Shown here piece after piece: positions 15,741 through 25,731 of a stretch of DNA of 64,000 nucleotides; position 1 is the stretch's first letter; each line of letters opens with the position of its first letter. The notes below the pieces were generated by a model, which saw only the letters and a list, made by a program, of their open reading frames with translations, was not told the DNA's origin and ran no database searches. Both the position numbers and the translations under genes were made by a program. This stretch comes from Sorangium cellulosum (GTDB lineage Bacteria > Myxococcota_A > Polyangia > Polyangiales > Polyangiaceae), in NCBI RefSeq assembly GCF_004135735.1, contig NZ_CP012670.1, forward strand, positions 4,237,501 to 4,301,500. Direction: 5' to 3'.

Positions 15741-18554
15741 ATGACCTTCCCTGCCTCGCCTTCGATGCCCCGCCGCCGCGCGCCCGCCGGCCCTGCGCGG
15801 CGCGGGCTCGTGCCCCTTCTCGCAGGCCTGCTCGCGCTGGTGGCGCCCGCGCCCGCCCGGGCGGCGCTGTGGGACGTCGACAACGACCAGGTCGCGAACT
15901 GGGTCGACAACTGCCCTGAGATCTACAATCCGAGCCAGTACGACGGCGACGGGGACGAGCTGGGCGACGCCTGCGATCCCGACGACGACGACGACGGCAC
16001 GCCCGACGACCTGGACTCCGACGACGACAACGACTCGATCCCGGACGTCGACGACCTGTGCCCGACGATGCCGGGGGGGCACCGAGACGGCCCCGAAGGC
16101 GACGGGGATCGAGACGGCGATGGGGTCCCGGACGCCTGCGACAACTGCCCCGGCTACTCCAACGAGGACCAGCTCGACAGCGACGGCGACGGGCAAGGGA
16201 ACCTGTGCATCAACGACAACGACGGTGACGGCGACGTCGATAACCGCGACAATTGCATCAACATCCCGAACGAGGATCAGAACGACGAGGACGACGACGA
16301 CATCGGCGACGCCTGCGACAACTGCCCCGAAGACCGCAACGATAGCCAGTATGACGGCGACGCCGACGGCGTCGGAGACGCCTGCGACCGCTGCCTCGGC
16401 ATCGTCAATCTGGGGAGCGACGCCGACGGTGACCAGGTCGACGACGCTTGCGACAACTGCATCGACGCCGACAACGAGGATCAGAACGACGAGGACGACG
16501 ACGACATCGGCGACGCCTGCGACAACTGCCCGGACGAGCCCAACGACGATCAGCTGAACACCGACGAGCTCCTGCCCGGCGGCGACGCCCTGGGCGACGC
16601 CTGCGACGACGACGACGACGCCGACGGGGCGCCCGACGCGAGCGACAACTGCCCGCTCCTCCCCAACCCCGATCAGCTGAACACCGATGAGCTCCTGCCC
16701 GGCGGCGACGCCCTGGGCGACGCCTGCGACGACGACGACGACGACGACGGGGTGCCCGACGCGAGCGACAACTGCCCGCTCCACGCCAATCCGGATCAGC
16801 ACAACGCCGACGGCGCCCTGTCCGGCGGCGACCTCCTGGGCGACGCCTGCGACGACGACGACGACGCCGACGGGGTGCCCGACGCGCTCGACAACTGCCC
16901 CCTGGCCCCGAACGCGGATCAGCAGAACACCGACGCAGCCCTGCCCGGCGGCGACGCCCAGGGCGACCGCTGCGACGACGACGACGACGCCGACGGCCAC
17001 CCCGACGGCGCGGACAACTGCCCGTTCGCCCCGAACGCGGATCAGCGGAACACCGACGCAGCCCTGCCCGGCGGCGACCCGGTGGGCGACGCCTGCGACA
17101 ACGACGATGACGCGGACGGGGTGCCCGACGCGCTCGACAACTGCGTCGTCACGCCGAACCCGGATCAGGCGAACAACACGAAGAGCGGGCCCGACGACGG
17201 CCTCGGTGACGTCTGCGATGACGACGACGACAACGACACCGTCCTCGATGCGATGGACAACTGCCCGTACGACGTCAACACCAACCAGACGAACACCGAT
17301 CGCGACGACGAGCTGGCGAGCGGGGGTGTCGTCGAGGGCGACGTGTGCGACCTCGATGACGACAACGACGGGCTCACGGACGACGAGGAGGCGGCGCTCG
17401 GGACCGAGCCGACCAGCCCGGACTCGGACCTCGACACGATCGGCGACGCCGAGGAGGTGAGCAATCCGAGCGACCCGGCCGACCCGGTCAACAACACCGA
17501 CGGAGATGCGGTGATCGACGCGAACGACAGGGACAGCGATGGCGACGGGCTGTTCGACGTCGACGAGGCCGGAGACGCGCTGCTGAGCACGCCGCCCATC
17601 GACACCGACGGTGACGGGATTCCCAATTACCGGGACCGAGACTCGGATGATGACGGTGTGCTCGACGGGGACGACAACTGCCCCCTCGTCGCGAACCCGC
17701 CCTCGCGGCCCGGCGAGCCTCAGGCCGACACCGACGGCGACGGCAAGGGCGACCTCTGCGATGGCGATTCGGACAACGACGGCGTGCTCGACAGCGAGGA
17801 CAACTGCCCGCTCACGCCGAACTCGCCCCCGGCGGCCGGTGAGCCGCAGGCCGACGCCGATGGCGACGGGCTCGGCGATGTCTGCGATCCGGACGCCGAT
17901 CCGGACGGCGACGGCCTGAGCAACCAGGACGACAACTGCCCGACCCACGCGAACCCGCCGGCGCAGCCGGGGGATCCGCAGGCGGACCTCGACGACGACG
18001 GGCTCGGCGACGCGTGTGACCCGGATATCGACGGCGACGCGGTGGCCAACGCGGACGATACCTGCCCGCTCGTCGCCACCGACGCGCAGGAGGACGGCGA
18101 CGGCGACGGGCTCGGCGACGCCTGCGACAACTGCCCGGGCGACGCGAATGCCGACCAGGGGGACGAGAACGGCGACGGGCTCGGCGACGCCTGCGACGAC
18201 GACGGCGACGGGGTGGCGAACCACATCGACAACTGTCGGGACGTCGAGAACGCCGATCAGTCGGACGACGACGACGACGGGGTAGGGGACGCCTGCGAGG
18301 AGCCCGAGACGAGCGGCGCGGGCGGCGCGAGCGGCGCGGGCGGCGCGAGCGGCGCAGGCGGCGCGGGCGGCGCGGGCGGCGCGGACGCGACCACGTCGGC
18401 GAGCAGCGGCGGCGGGACGCGACCTGATTTCCAGGGCGGCTGCGACTGCCGCATGGGCAGCGTCCCGGTCTCGAGCGCGCCGTGGGGCCTGGTCCTGATC
18501 CTCGCGGCCGCGCTGCGGCGGCGTGGACGGCGGGACCGGCCCCGCGCGGCGTGA
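15741..18554 (+). CDS. Thrombospondin type-3 repeat protein with MYXO-CTERM-like tail
   Basis: The start ATG at 15741 follows TGGAGGAG and gives a clean signal peptide (hydrophobic LVPLLAGLLALV, cleavage near ARA-ALW). The next 830 or so residues are nearly all thrombospondin type-3 Ca2+-binding repeats: DxDxDxxxDxxD cores joined by DNCP motifs (for example DGDGDELGDACD, DNCPLLPNPDQ). This very acidic, Cys-paired rod needs calcium to fold outside the cell. A Gly/Ala linker (GGASGAGGAG) leads to CDCRMG, a hydrophobic segment and a cluster of Arg, the MYXO-CTERM-like anchor. The repeat cores are long runs of GAC codons, so the DNA is strongly repetitive. It lies divergent from the kelch protein and upstream of an OmpA protein with the same repeats, suggesting a surface module. 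Confidence 0.92.
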   Translation: MTFPASPSMPRRRAPAGPARRGLVPLLAGLLALVAPAPARAALWDVDNDQVANWVDNCPEIYNPSQYDGDGDELGDACDPDDDDDGTPDDLDSDDDNDSIPDVDDLCPTMPGGHRDGPEGDGDRDGDGVPDACDNCPGYSNEDQLDSDGDGQGNLCINDNDGDGDVDNRDNCINIPNEDQNDEDDDDIGDACDNCPEDRNDSQYDGDADGVGDACDRCLGIVNLGSDADGDQVDDACDNCIDADNEDQNDEDDDDIGDACDNCPDEPNDDQLNTDELLPGGDALGDACDDDDDADGAPDASDNCPLLPNPDQLNTDELLPGGDALGDACDDDDDDDGVPDASDNCPLHANPDQHNADGALSGGDLLGDACDDDDDADGVPDALDNCPLAPNADQQNTDAALPGGDAQGDRCDDDDDADGHPDGADNCPFAPNADQRNTDAALPGGDPVGDACDNDDDADGVPDALDNCVVTPNPDQANNTKSGPDDGLGDVCDDDDDNDTVLDAMDNCPYDVNTNQTNTDRDDELASGGVVEGDVCDLDDDNDGLTDDEEAALGTEPTSPDSDLDTIGDAEEVSNPSDPADPVNNTDGDAVIDANDRDSDGDGLFDVDEAGDALLSTPPIDTDGDGIPNYRDRDSDDDGVLDGDDNCPLVANPPSRPGEPQADTDGDGKGDLCDGDSDNDGVLDSEDNCPLTPNSPPAAGEPQADADGDGLGDVCDPDADPDGDGLSNQDDNCPTHANPPAQPGDPQADLDDDGLGDACDPDIDGDAVANADDTCPLVATDAQEDGDGDGLGDACDNCPGDANADQGDENGDGLGDACDDDGDGVANHIDNCRDVENADQSDDDDDGVGDACEEPETSGAGGASGAGGASGAGGAGGAGGADATTSASSGGGTRPDFQGGCDCRMGSVPVSSAPWGLVLILAAALRRRGRRDRPRAA

Positions 18555-18782
18555 TCCAGCGCGCGGCGCGCGGGCCCGCCGCGCCCGCCGGGGGGCAGGT
18601 CTCCGGCGGGCGTGGCGGGCACGTCGGCCCGATCTCGCGGTCCGCTCACGGAGCGCGACACGGCCGCGCGGCGTCGACGGCCCCGTTGTGAACGCGACCG
18701 TGCATCTCGGCGTCGACGCGCGCGTTCGCGGCGCGACGGCATGTTGCCCCCCGCCGCACCCCCCCGCTATCGTGGCGCCCCG

Positions 18783-20630
18783 ATGAGGTCCCCCTCCATC
18801 GCAGCGGCAGCGTCCACGGCCGTCCTCATGACGCTCGCCAGCGCCTCGCGAGGTCAAACCACCGGCGGCTTCTCCCTCGACCGGTTCGAGCCGGCGCCCG
18901 CCGGCGACGCCTTCTTCGGCGTGCCCTCGCCGGCCGCTCCCGGCCACCTCGCGCCGCGCGTCCACGCGATGCTCGACTACGCCCACCGCCCCATCCACAG
19001 CAGCGGCGACAGCCCCATCGACCTCGTCTCCTCGCAGGCGCTCCTCCGCCTCGGCGCCTCGCTCGCGCTCTGGGATCGCCTCCTGCTCTCGCTCGATGCG
19101 CCGCTCGCCGTCGCGCAGGGCGGCGACGACCCGGGCATCCCCGGCGTCGCGTTCACGGAGCTGACGGCGCCCGAGCTGGGCGATCTCCGCTTCGGCGCGC
19201 GGCTCCGCGTGCTCGGCAGGGACGCCGGCCCGCTCCAGCTCGGGATCGGCGGCTACCTGTTCGCGCCCACGGGCACGCCGGCGCAGTACACCGGCGACGA
19301 GGAGCCCCGCGGCGCCTTCCACGCGAGCCTCGGCGGCCGCCTCGGGACGGCGCGCTCCTCGCTCGGCTTCCTGTGGAGCGCGAGCGGCGGCGTCGAGCTC
19401 GGGGGCGGCCCGAACCGGCCGCAGCAGCTCACGTTCGGCGCCGCCGCGGGGGCGCTGCTCGGCGGCGATCTCCTCCAGCTCGGCGCCGAGGCGTACGGCG
19501 CGGCGCCGCTCGGCGGCGACCTCCTGCTCTCGAGCACGCCGGTGCAGCGCGAGGAGGCGGGCCTCAACGCCGAGCTGCTCCTCGGCGCCAAGCTCCGCGT
19601 CCTGGGCGGCCTCACGTTCGGCGCCGCGGTCGGCCCGGGCCTCACGAACGCGATCGGCACGCCGTCGGTCCGCGCCGTCGGCATGATCGGCTGGGCGCCG
19701 CTCCCGCAGCCGGACTCCGCCGAGCGGGCGCCCGCCGTCGCCGCGGGCGACAAGGACGACGACGGCATCGACGACGCGCTCGACGCCTGCCCCGACGTGA
19801 AGGGGGACCCGTCGCCCGATCCCGCGATGGACGGCTGCCCGCCGGCGGATCGCGACGGCGACACGGTGCGCGACATCGACGACGCGTGCCCGACCACGCC
19901 CGGGGCCCGCAGCGCCGACGTGACCAGGAGCGGCTGCCCCGACGACAGGGACGGCGACGGCTTCCATGACGGGATCGACGCCTGCCTCGACGTGCCCGGC
20001 AGCTCGAGCGACGACCCGAGGAAGGTCGGTTGCCCCGCGGACGCGGACGACGACGGCATCGTCGACGCGTCGGACGCCTGCCCGAAGGTGAAGGGGACCG
20101 CGAGCCGGGATCCGAAGCAGAACGGCTGCCCGGACGATCCGGACGGCGATGGCGTCCGCGGCGCCGCGGACGCCTGCCCGAACGAGCGCGGGCGGCCGGA
20201 TCCCGATCCGGCGCAGAACGGCTGTCCGAGGTTCGTCCGCGTGCACGCCGACGAGATCACGACCTCGAAGCCGGTGCAGTTCATCGTTTACGGAAAGACC
20301 CGCGCCCAGACGGTCGCTCCGATCTCCGACGATCTCCTGCGCGAGGTGCGCGACGCCATCCAGCAGAACCCGGACATCGAGCTCGTCGAGGTGCAGGGCC
20401 ACACGGACGACAGCGGGAGCGAGGAGTACAACCTTCGCCTCTCCCAGGAGCGCGCGGAGGCCGTCCTCTCGTGGCTCGTCGCCGCCGGCGTGCCGCGCGA
20501 GAAGCTCGTCGCCAGGGGCTACGGCTTCGAGCGGCCGCTCGGGGACAATCGCGTCAAGACAGGTCGCCAGAAGAACCGGCGCGTCCAGTTCATGATCATC
20601 AAGCGCAAGGGCGCCGCTGTCCAGCGCTGA
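18783..20630 (+). CDS. OmpA-family outer-membrane protein with TSP3 repeats
   Basis: The ATG at 18783 gives a signal peptide (residues 1-25, ending SASRGQ). Residues 30-320 form an N-terminal beta-barrel-like domain with alternating Gly and aromatic residues. Four or five TSP3 Ca2+-binding repeats follow (DKDDDGIDDALDACPD, DRDGDTVRDIDDACP). The last 120 residues are an OmpA/MotB peptidoglycan-binding domain: EVQGHTDDSGSEEYNLRLSQ, then AEAVLSWLVAAGV, ARGYGFERPLGDN and a KNRRVQF close. This is a common architecture in delta-proteobacterial and myxobacterial outer membranes: barrel in the membrane, rod in the periplasm, OmpA domain on the cell wall. It stands 228 bp downstream of the TSP3 rod gene, in the same direction. 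Confidence 0.92.
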   Translation: MRSPSIAAAASTAVLMTLASASRGQTTGGFSLDRFEPAPAGDAFFGVPSPAAPGHLAPRVHAMLDYAHRPIHSSGDSPIDLVSSQALLRLGASLALWDRLLLSLDAPLAVAQGGDDPGIPGVAFTELTAPELGDLRFGARLRVLGRDAGPLQLGIGGYLFAPTGTPAQYTGDEEPRGAFHASLGGRLGTARSSLGFLWSASGGVELGGGPNRPQQLTFGAAAGALLGGDLLQLGAEAYGAAPLGGDLLLSSTPVQREEAGLNAELLLGAKLRVLGGLTFGAAVGPGLTNAIGTPSVRAVGMIGWAPLPQPDSAERAPAVAAGDKDDDGIDDALDACPDVKGDPSPDPAMDGCPPADRDGDTVRDIDDACPTTPGARSADVTRSGCPDDRDGDGFHDGIDACLDVPGSSSDDPRKVGCPADADDDGIVDASDACPKVKGTASRDPKQNGCPDDPDGDGVRGAADACPNERGRPDPDPAQNGCPRFVRVHADEITTSKPVQFIVYGKTRAQTVAPISDDLLREVRDAIQQNPDIELVEVQGHTDDSGSEEYNLRLSQERAEAVLSWLVAAGVPREKLVARGYGFERPLGDNRVKTGRQKNRRVQFMIIKRKGAAVQR

Positions 20631-20853
20631 GCCGCCGAGCCTCGCCGCCCGCTGCCGCTGCTGCGGCGCGTGACGACAGCCCCGTACAAGCCCCGCAGTC
20701 CAGGGCGATCCCACCACAGCGGCGCGGGCGGGGAGCACGTGATGGAGCGCACGTGACACCGGTGAATGGACGGCGCGCTTCCTCCATGGCCCGACATCAG
20801 GTCGTGACGCTTCCCTGACGGCCGTTGACGGGCTGATGTGTCATTCTGGATAG

Positions 20854-22365
20854 ATGCTCCATACGGTGGCCATCTCGGATATCCATCTTTGCGAGCTCGA
20901 GCCTGGTGACGGTCTGTGGATGCGTTACCGTCAGGCTCCTTACTCCCCCGACAGCGAGGTCGCGGCGATGCTGGACGCGCTCCGGGACGAGATGAAGCAG
21001 GGGACCGCGCGCGGCGCGGGGCGTCATGAGCTCACGCTGGTGCTCAACGGCGATGTGTTCGACTTCGACGCACCGCGCGTCATCGATCGGAAGAGCGTCT
21101 TCCACGACCTCCCGCGCAGCGCCGAGCACGCCGTCCCGGCCATGCGGGCGATGCTCGCGGACCACCCGGTGTTCACCGAGGCGCTCGGCCGGGTCGTCGC
21201 GGATGGACACACCGTCGTGTTCATCTCCGGCAACCACGACGTCCAGCTCACGCTGCCCGAGGTGCGCGACCTGGTCCGGGCGCGCGTGGTCGACGCGGCG
21301 CTCGCCGCGCTGGGCGGAACGCCGGGCGAAGGCGCGCGCGAGGCGCTCGCGGCGCGCGTCGTGTTCCGCGCCTGGTTCCACAGGACGCCCGACGGGATCC
21401 TCCTGGAGCACGGCAACCAGTACGACGCCTATTGCAGCTACCGTTATCCGATGCTGCCGTTCGGGCGGAAGCCCGGCGAGATCCAGCCGACGATGGGCTC
21501 GCTCGCGTGCCGGCTGCTCGCCTCGCGGATGGGCTATTTCAACCCGCACGTCGACTCGTCGTTCATGCTGTCCGCGTTTGGCTATCTCGCGCACTGGGCC
21601 CGTTACTACATGTTCTCGCGCCGCTCGCTCGCGCTGGCCTGGGCCCTCGGCGCGCTCCGCACGGTGGTCGAGCTCGTGCGCCGGCGCGAGCCGGAGCGGC
21701 GCGCCCGGCGGCGCGCGTGCCTCGCGGCGGCCGCGCGGGAGACGGGGGCCCCGCTCCGGGCGGTGGCCCGCCACGCCCGCCTGTTCGCGCGGCCGGCCGA
21801 GGACCGGCTCGGGCTCGTCGCGCGCGAGCTCTGGCTCGACCGGGCCGTCTTCGGGCTGCTCGCCGTCGCGGCGGCCCTCGTGTGGCTGCTGCTCGCGCCG
21901 AGCTGGCTCGCGCCCGCCGCGCTCGTCGCCCCGGCGGGGCTCGTCGCGTACGAGCGCCTCGTGCCCAAGCTGCCGCTCGACGCGACGTGGAAGCGGGTCA
22001 GCCGCGCCGCGCGCCAGGTCGCCCGCGCGCACCGGGCGAGGGCGGTGGTCTTCGGCCACACGCACAACCCCGAGGGCACCTGGGAGGGCGGGCTGTTCTT
22101 CGGCAACACCGGCTCGTGGTCGGCCGCCTTCGAGGACGTCGCGTGCACCAAGCCGGTCTTCGCGTCGCGCCCGCTCGTCTGGCTCAGGTCCGAGCCGGGC
22201 TCGGGCAGCGCCGCGCGCCTCTCGGGAGGGCTCGTGGCCTGGAAGAACGGCCGCTTCGAGGCGCTCACCACCAGCGCCCCGCCGGCGGCCGGGCAGCGCA
22301 GCGAGCCGCAGGGCTCTCCCCACCCGCCCTTCCAGTCGCCCGCGGCCGCCGCGCTGCGCACCTGA
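20854..22365 (+). CDS. Metallophosphoesterase with C-terminal-half membrane segments
   Basis: The protein opens directly with the first metal motif, MLHTVAISDIHLCE (D9, H11), so the start is tightly constrained. Further motifs are LVLNGDVFDFD, ISGNHDVQL, LEHGNQYDAY and VVFGHTHNP, and all metal ligands are present. A long insertion between the His motifs contains two hydrophobic segments (around LLAVAAALVWLLLAPSWLAPAAL), so the enzyme is probably membrane-associated. The HGNQYD element resembles UDP-2,3-diacylglucosamine hydrolase-like phosphoesterases, but lipid A processing is only a guess. It is followed 114 bp later by a PP2C phosphatase. Confidence 0.85.
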   Translation: MLHTVAISDIHLCELEPGDGLWMRYRQAPYSPDSEVAAMLDALRDEMKQGTARGAGRHELTLVLNGDVFDFDAPRVIDRKSVFHDLPRSAEHAVPAMRAMLADHPVFTEALGRVVADGHTVVFISGNHDVQLTLPEVRDLVRARVVDAALAALGGTPGEGAREALAARVVFRAWFHRTPDGILLEHGNQYDAYCSYRYPMLPFGRKPGEIQPTMGSLACRLLASRMGYFNPHVDSSFMLSAFGYLAHWARYYMFSRRSLALAWALGALRTVVELVRRREPERRARRRACLAAAARETGAPLRAVARHARLFARPAEDRLGLVARELWLDRAVFGLLAVAAALVWLLLAPSWLAPAALVAPAGLVAYERLVPKLPLDATWKRVSRAARQVARAHRARAVVFGHTHNPEGTWEGGLFFGNTGSWSAAFEDVACTKPVFASRPLVWLRSEPGSGSAARLSGGLVAWKNGRFEALTTSAPPAAGQRSEPQGSPHPPFQSPAAAALRT

Positions 22366-22479
22366 CCGCGCCCCGGCTCGCCGCGCGAAAGCCCCGCTTC
22401 CTGGCTTGCGCGGTGCGCCCGGCCGCTGGATGCTGTCCGGGACGGTATCGCCCCACGCGTCCGTCGACGAGGAAGCCCC

Positions 22480-23256
22480 GTGAACCGCCCGCTCCGCATC
22501 GAAGCCGCCGGAGACAGCCACGTTGGCTGCCAGCGCGAGCACAACGAGGACAGCTTCGCCGTGGATCTGGGCCTGGGCCTCTTCCTCGTCGCCGACGGCA
22601 TCGGCGGCGCGGCCGGGGGGGAGATCGCGTCCCGGATGGCGGTCGACATCGTCCAGTCGAGCTGCCGGGAAGGCGCGATCGAGGGCCCCCTGCCGGAGGA
22701 TGAGGATGACGAGGCGGCGTCGCCCCTCGGGCTGCGCCTGGTCTCATCCATCTGGCGCGCCAACGAGCGCATCTTCGAGGAGGGGCAGCGCGACCCGCGC
22801 CTCTACGGCATGGGGACGACGTTCGCGGGCGTCCACGCCGACGCGGGCTCGGCGTGCATCGCGCACGTCGGCGACAGCCGGGTCTACCGCTACCGCCAGC
22901 GCCGGCTCGAGCGGCTCACCGAGGATCACTCGCTCTGGAACGAGCACCTGCACAACGGCGAGCAGCTCCCCGACGATCTGGATCCGCTGCTCGCCCGCAA
23001 CGTCGTGACGCGCGCGCTCGGGATGGGGAAGACGGTCGAGGTCGCGACGCGCTTCGAGCGGCCGCAGGCGGGCGATCTCCTGCTGATCTGCTCGGACGGG
23101 CTCTCCGGCCCGGTCCCCGAGCCGCAGATCGCCGAGGTGCTCGCGCGGGGCGACGACCTCGCGGCCGCGGCGCGGTCGCTCATCGACCTCGCCAACCAGC
23201 ACGGCGGCCCCGACAACGTGACCTGCGTGCTCGTGCGGTGGAGCGCGGCGGTGTAG
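22480..23256 (+). CDS. PP2C-family Ser/Thr protein phosphatase
   Basis: The 258-residue protein is a complete PPM/PP2C catalytic domain with no extra domains. Starting from the GTG at 22480, metal-coordinating motifs occur in the canonical order: REHNEDSF, LFLVADGIGG, GMGTTFAGV, HVGDSRVYRYR, LTEDHS, LLLICSDGLSG and GGPDNVTCVLVRW. It should remove phosphate from Ser/Thr on proteins and would oppose the Hanks kinases, of which two are in this window. No kinase is adjacent, so its partner is unknown. Confidence 0.93.
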   Translation: MNRPLRIEAAGDSHVGCQREHNEDSFAVDLGLGLFLVADGIGGAAGGEIASRMAVDIVQSSCREGAIEGPLPEDEDDEAASPLGLRLVSSIWRANERIFEEGQRDPRLYGMGTTFAGVHADAGSACIAHVGDSRVYRYRQRRLERLTEDHSLWNEHLHNGEQLPDDLDPLLARNVVTRALGMGKTVEVATRFERPQAGDLLLICSDGLSGPVPEPQIAEVLARGDDLAAAARSLIDLANQHGGPDNVTCVLVRWSAAV

Positions 23257-23422
23257 GGCGGCGGTCACCCGCTTCGTCGACCACCAGGGCGGGTGCCCTC
23301 TCCGCGGCCGTGACGCGGGCGGACCGCGATGCGGTGGCGCCCGACCGCGAAGCGCGGAGGAGGCTCAGGCGTTACACTGCGCATCCGGCGCGGACAGGGC
23401 TCACGCTGGAGGACCTCGGACG

Positions 23423-24205
23423 ATGCAGCGAGACGACCACCGGCGCGCGGCCTTGAGGGCCCTTCAGGACGGACTCCGTGAGCTCGAGCGGAACGAGGAG
23501 CGCCGCGCGGCCCACAGGGCGATCCGCGCCGGCTGGCTTCGTTACATGGGCCCTCGCTACGGCAACGACATCTGCTCGATGTGCGGCGCTCCTCTCGAGC
23601 GGGGCACGGCGTACATGCACTGTGCTCCGTGCCTCGCGACGCGCGGCATCGACGAGCAGGCGCTGCGGCGCGCCTGCGCGGCGGCGATGGCGGGGGACTG
23701 GCCGTTCCAGGAGCGCCGGCTGGACGAGCGGCGCTGGGCGTACGGGCTGATCGCGTTCTGGCGCGACCACGTCGATCCGGTGGAGTCGAGGGCCGTCCCG
23801 TACCGGAACAACACGCTGGAGTCCGCGTTCTACTTCATGAAGCAGCGCCTGTGCGAGGCCGGGGTCGCGGAGGTCTGGACGGTGCCTGACGAGAGCCAGC
23901 GCGGGCTCGATCCGGCGATGGTCGTGCGCGCTCGCGGCGAGGCGCTGGCGATCGGGGTCGCCACCCAGCGGCGCATCGCGACGGCCGGCGAGGGCCTCCG
24001 GAGCGCGCACGTCTCGATGTTCGACGAGTTCCTCCGCCTCGCGGGCGAGCAGGGGGGCTTCCTGGTGGTCGAGAAGCTGAGCCGGCGCGCCCGGCGCGAC
24101 GCGCCCGTCAAGGAGATCCCGGTGATCACCGCGGGAGGCCGGCGCGTGACGCAGCTCCGCTGCATGCAGGAGGACCGCGGCTGGCCGGCCGACCCCCTCG
24201 CCTGA
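23423..24205 (+). CDS. Hypothetical protein with CxxC pair
   Basis: The 260-residue cytoplasmic protein is of unknown function. The N-terminal 40 residues are a charged helix (Arg/Glu-rich). A zinc-ribbon-like element follows: CSMCGAP... then CAPC about 14 residues later. The rest is mixed alpha/beta with no motif I recognise, including SRAVPYRNNTLESAFYFMKQRL and EQGGFLVVEKLSRR. The stop lies only 10 bp from the stop of the convergent Gly-rich lipoprotein gene. A nucleic-acid role for the CxxC pair is conceivable but unsupported. Confidence 0.75.
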   Translation: MQRDDHRRAALRALQDGLRELERNEERRAAHRAIRAGWLRYMGPRYGNDICSMCGAPLERGTAYMHCAPCLATRGIDEQALRRACAAAMAGDWPFQERRLDERRWAYGLIAFWRDHVDPVESRAVPYRNNTLESAFYFMKQRLCEAGVAEVWTVPDESQRGLDPAMVVRARGEALAIGVATQRRIATAGEGLRSAHVSMFDEFLRLAGEQGGFLVVEKLSRRARRDAPVKEIPVITAGGRRVTQLRCMQEDRGWPADPLA

Positions 24206-24215
24206 TGGGGGAGCG

Positions 24216-25727
24216 TTATTCGATGTCGTAGATCTCGGCCTTCACCCCGTCTCCCCCGTTGAGCTCGGCCGTGGCCCCGCGCCCTCCGATGCCGGCCTCG
24301 CCGACCGTGATGGTCACCCGGTCGAGGGACGGCTCCCAGATCCGGTAAGCGATCGCGATCGAGTGGCCGCCGAGGCCGCCGCCGCCGTGGCCGCCGGTCC
24401 CGCCGTTGCCGCCCCGGCCGCCACGACAGGCGGCGTTCAGGTCCGCGGCTTTGCCGAGGATACCGCCGTCGCCGCCATCGCCGCCGTTGCCGCCCTGCTG
24501 GCCTGGGCTCCCATCCCCGCCGTCGCCGCCCCGGCCCGTGATCAGCACGACGTCCTCGAAGGAGGTCCAGGCGCTCAGCGCGGCGATGGCGACGCTCACG
24601 CCGCCCGCGCCCCCGCCGCGGCCGCCGAGCCCGCCGCAGCCGCCCGCGCCGCCCGAGCCACCGCCCGCGCCGCCCGCCGACGCCGCGAAGGGGCACATCA
24701 GCGCGCCCGCGCCGCCTTTCGCGCCGCCGCCCCCGCCGCCGCCCTGGCCCGGCTCTCCCGGCGTGCCGTCCTCCCCCGGGATGCCCAGGTACCCCTCCAG
24801 CGTGAACAGGCCTATCCCGGTCGCCCCCCGGCCCGCAATGCCGTCGATCCCTGGCGCGCCCTGCTTTCCCGGCGTGCAGGCCGCCGTCTCGGTCTCGCCC
24901 GCTCCGTCGTTCGACGGCCCGTACGGGCCCCCGCTGTCGCCGTCGCCACCGGACGTGATTTCCCCCGTGCCCCCGCTGCCGCTGCGCGAGTCGTCGGACC
25001 GGTCGTCGGGCGTGCCGCACGTGTTGGTCACCGCGGCGCCGCCGAGGACCGTCGAGGCGGTGCACGCGGCGTTGCCCACGTTGCCGTTCGCCCCCGCGAG
25101 CGCGCGCTCGCTCCCGACCTCCTCGCCCGGCGCTCCCGGCGCCGCGTCGCCCGCTTGCAGCGTGCTCCGCTTGACGATCATCGGGACCGCCCGGGTGATC
25201 ACGGCGATGGACGACGCGCCGGCCAGGTCCGTGCGGGCCGGGTCGATCGAGCGGGCGAGGACGTGAAGATCCTCGAGGGTCGTGTAGTCGACGGCGCCGT
25301 TGACCGAGAGCGGCACCTCGCCCTCGGGCGCCGTGAGGGTGGTCTTCACCCGATCGCCCACCCAGCGCCAGTCGTGATCGCAATCCAGCCCGCCGTAGAG
25401 CGTGTATCCGCCGGGCACGAGCACCGCCTCATCGAACGTCTGGGCGCAGAGATAGATACGCTTGCCCCTGGGCCAGGCGCGGTCGATCGCCTCCGTGATG
25501 GTCCGCACCGGCGCGCCCGGGCTCCCCGCGTTGCCGTCGTCCCCCTTGACCGAGACCCATATCCCGCACTGCGCGTCGACCCGCTCTTCGTTCGCGCTCG
25601 GGACACAGGCCGACCCCTCGTCGCTGAACGTGTCGTCTGCCCCGCAGCCGATCGTCGTCGCCGTCAGAGCCGCGATGAACCCCGCCCACGCCAGTACGTC
25701 AATCTTGAGTTGAATTCCCATACTCAT
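24216..25727 (-). CDS. Gly-rich lipoprotein with beta-helix-like N-terminus
   Basis: Starting at 25727 (MSMGIQLKID), a lipoprotein signal ends in TTIGC. Residues 50-180 resemble the start of a right-handed beta-helix: VSVKGDDGNAGSPGAPVRTI is the DUF1565-like opening, then IYLCAQTFDE and GGYTLYGGLD. The remainder is highly Gly-rich, with collagen-like and PGRS-like blocks (GIAGRGATGIG, GEDGTPGEPGQGGGGGGG, GGDGGDGG), ending in beta strands around ITVGEAGIGGRGA. Similar modules occur on myxobacterial surfaces, probably as structural or adhesive proteins; the function is unknown. Three 79-bp tandem repeats lie just upstream of the start and could hold its regulatory region. Confidence 0.85.
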   Translation of the reverse strand: MSMGIQLKIDVLAWAGFIAALTATTIGCGADDTFSDEGSACVPSANEERVDAQCGIWVSVKGDDGNAGSPGAPVRTITEAIDRAWPRGKRIYLCAQTFDEAVLVPGGYTLYGGLDCDHDWRWVGDRVKTTLTAPEGEVPLSVNGAVDYTTLEDLHVLARSIDPARTDLAGASSIAVITRAVPMIVKRSTLQAGDAAPGAPGEEVGSERALAGANGNVGNAACTASTVLGGAAVTNTCGTPDDRSDDSRSGSGGTGEITSGGDGDSGGPYGPSNDGAGETETAACTPGKQGAPGIDGIAGRGATGIGLFTLEGYLGIPGEDGTPGEPGQGGGGGGGAKGGAGALMCPFAASAGGAGGGSGGAGGCGGLGGRGGGAGGVSVAIAALSAWTSFEDVVLITGRGGDGGDGSPGQQGGNGGDGGDGGILGKAADLNAACRGGRGGNGGTGGHGGGGLGGHSIAIAYRIWEPSLDRVTITVGEAGIGGRGATAELNGGDGVKAEIYDIE

Positions 25728-25731
25728 CTTA

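Noticed and set aside
13221..20759. A 2512-codon open frame on the minus strand across the kelch, TSP3 and OmpA genes
   Set aside because: It is out of frame with or antisense to three well-supported genes, is almost entirely Arg/Ala/Val low-complexity sequence, and follows from very high GC at third codon positions.
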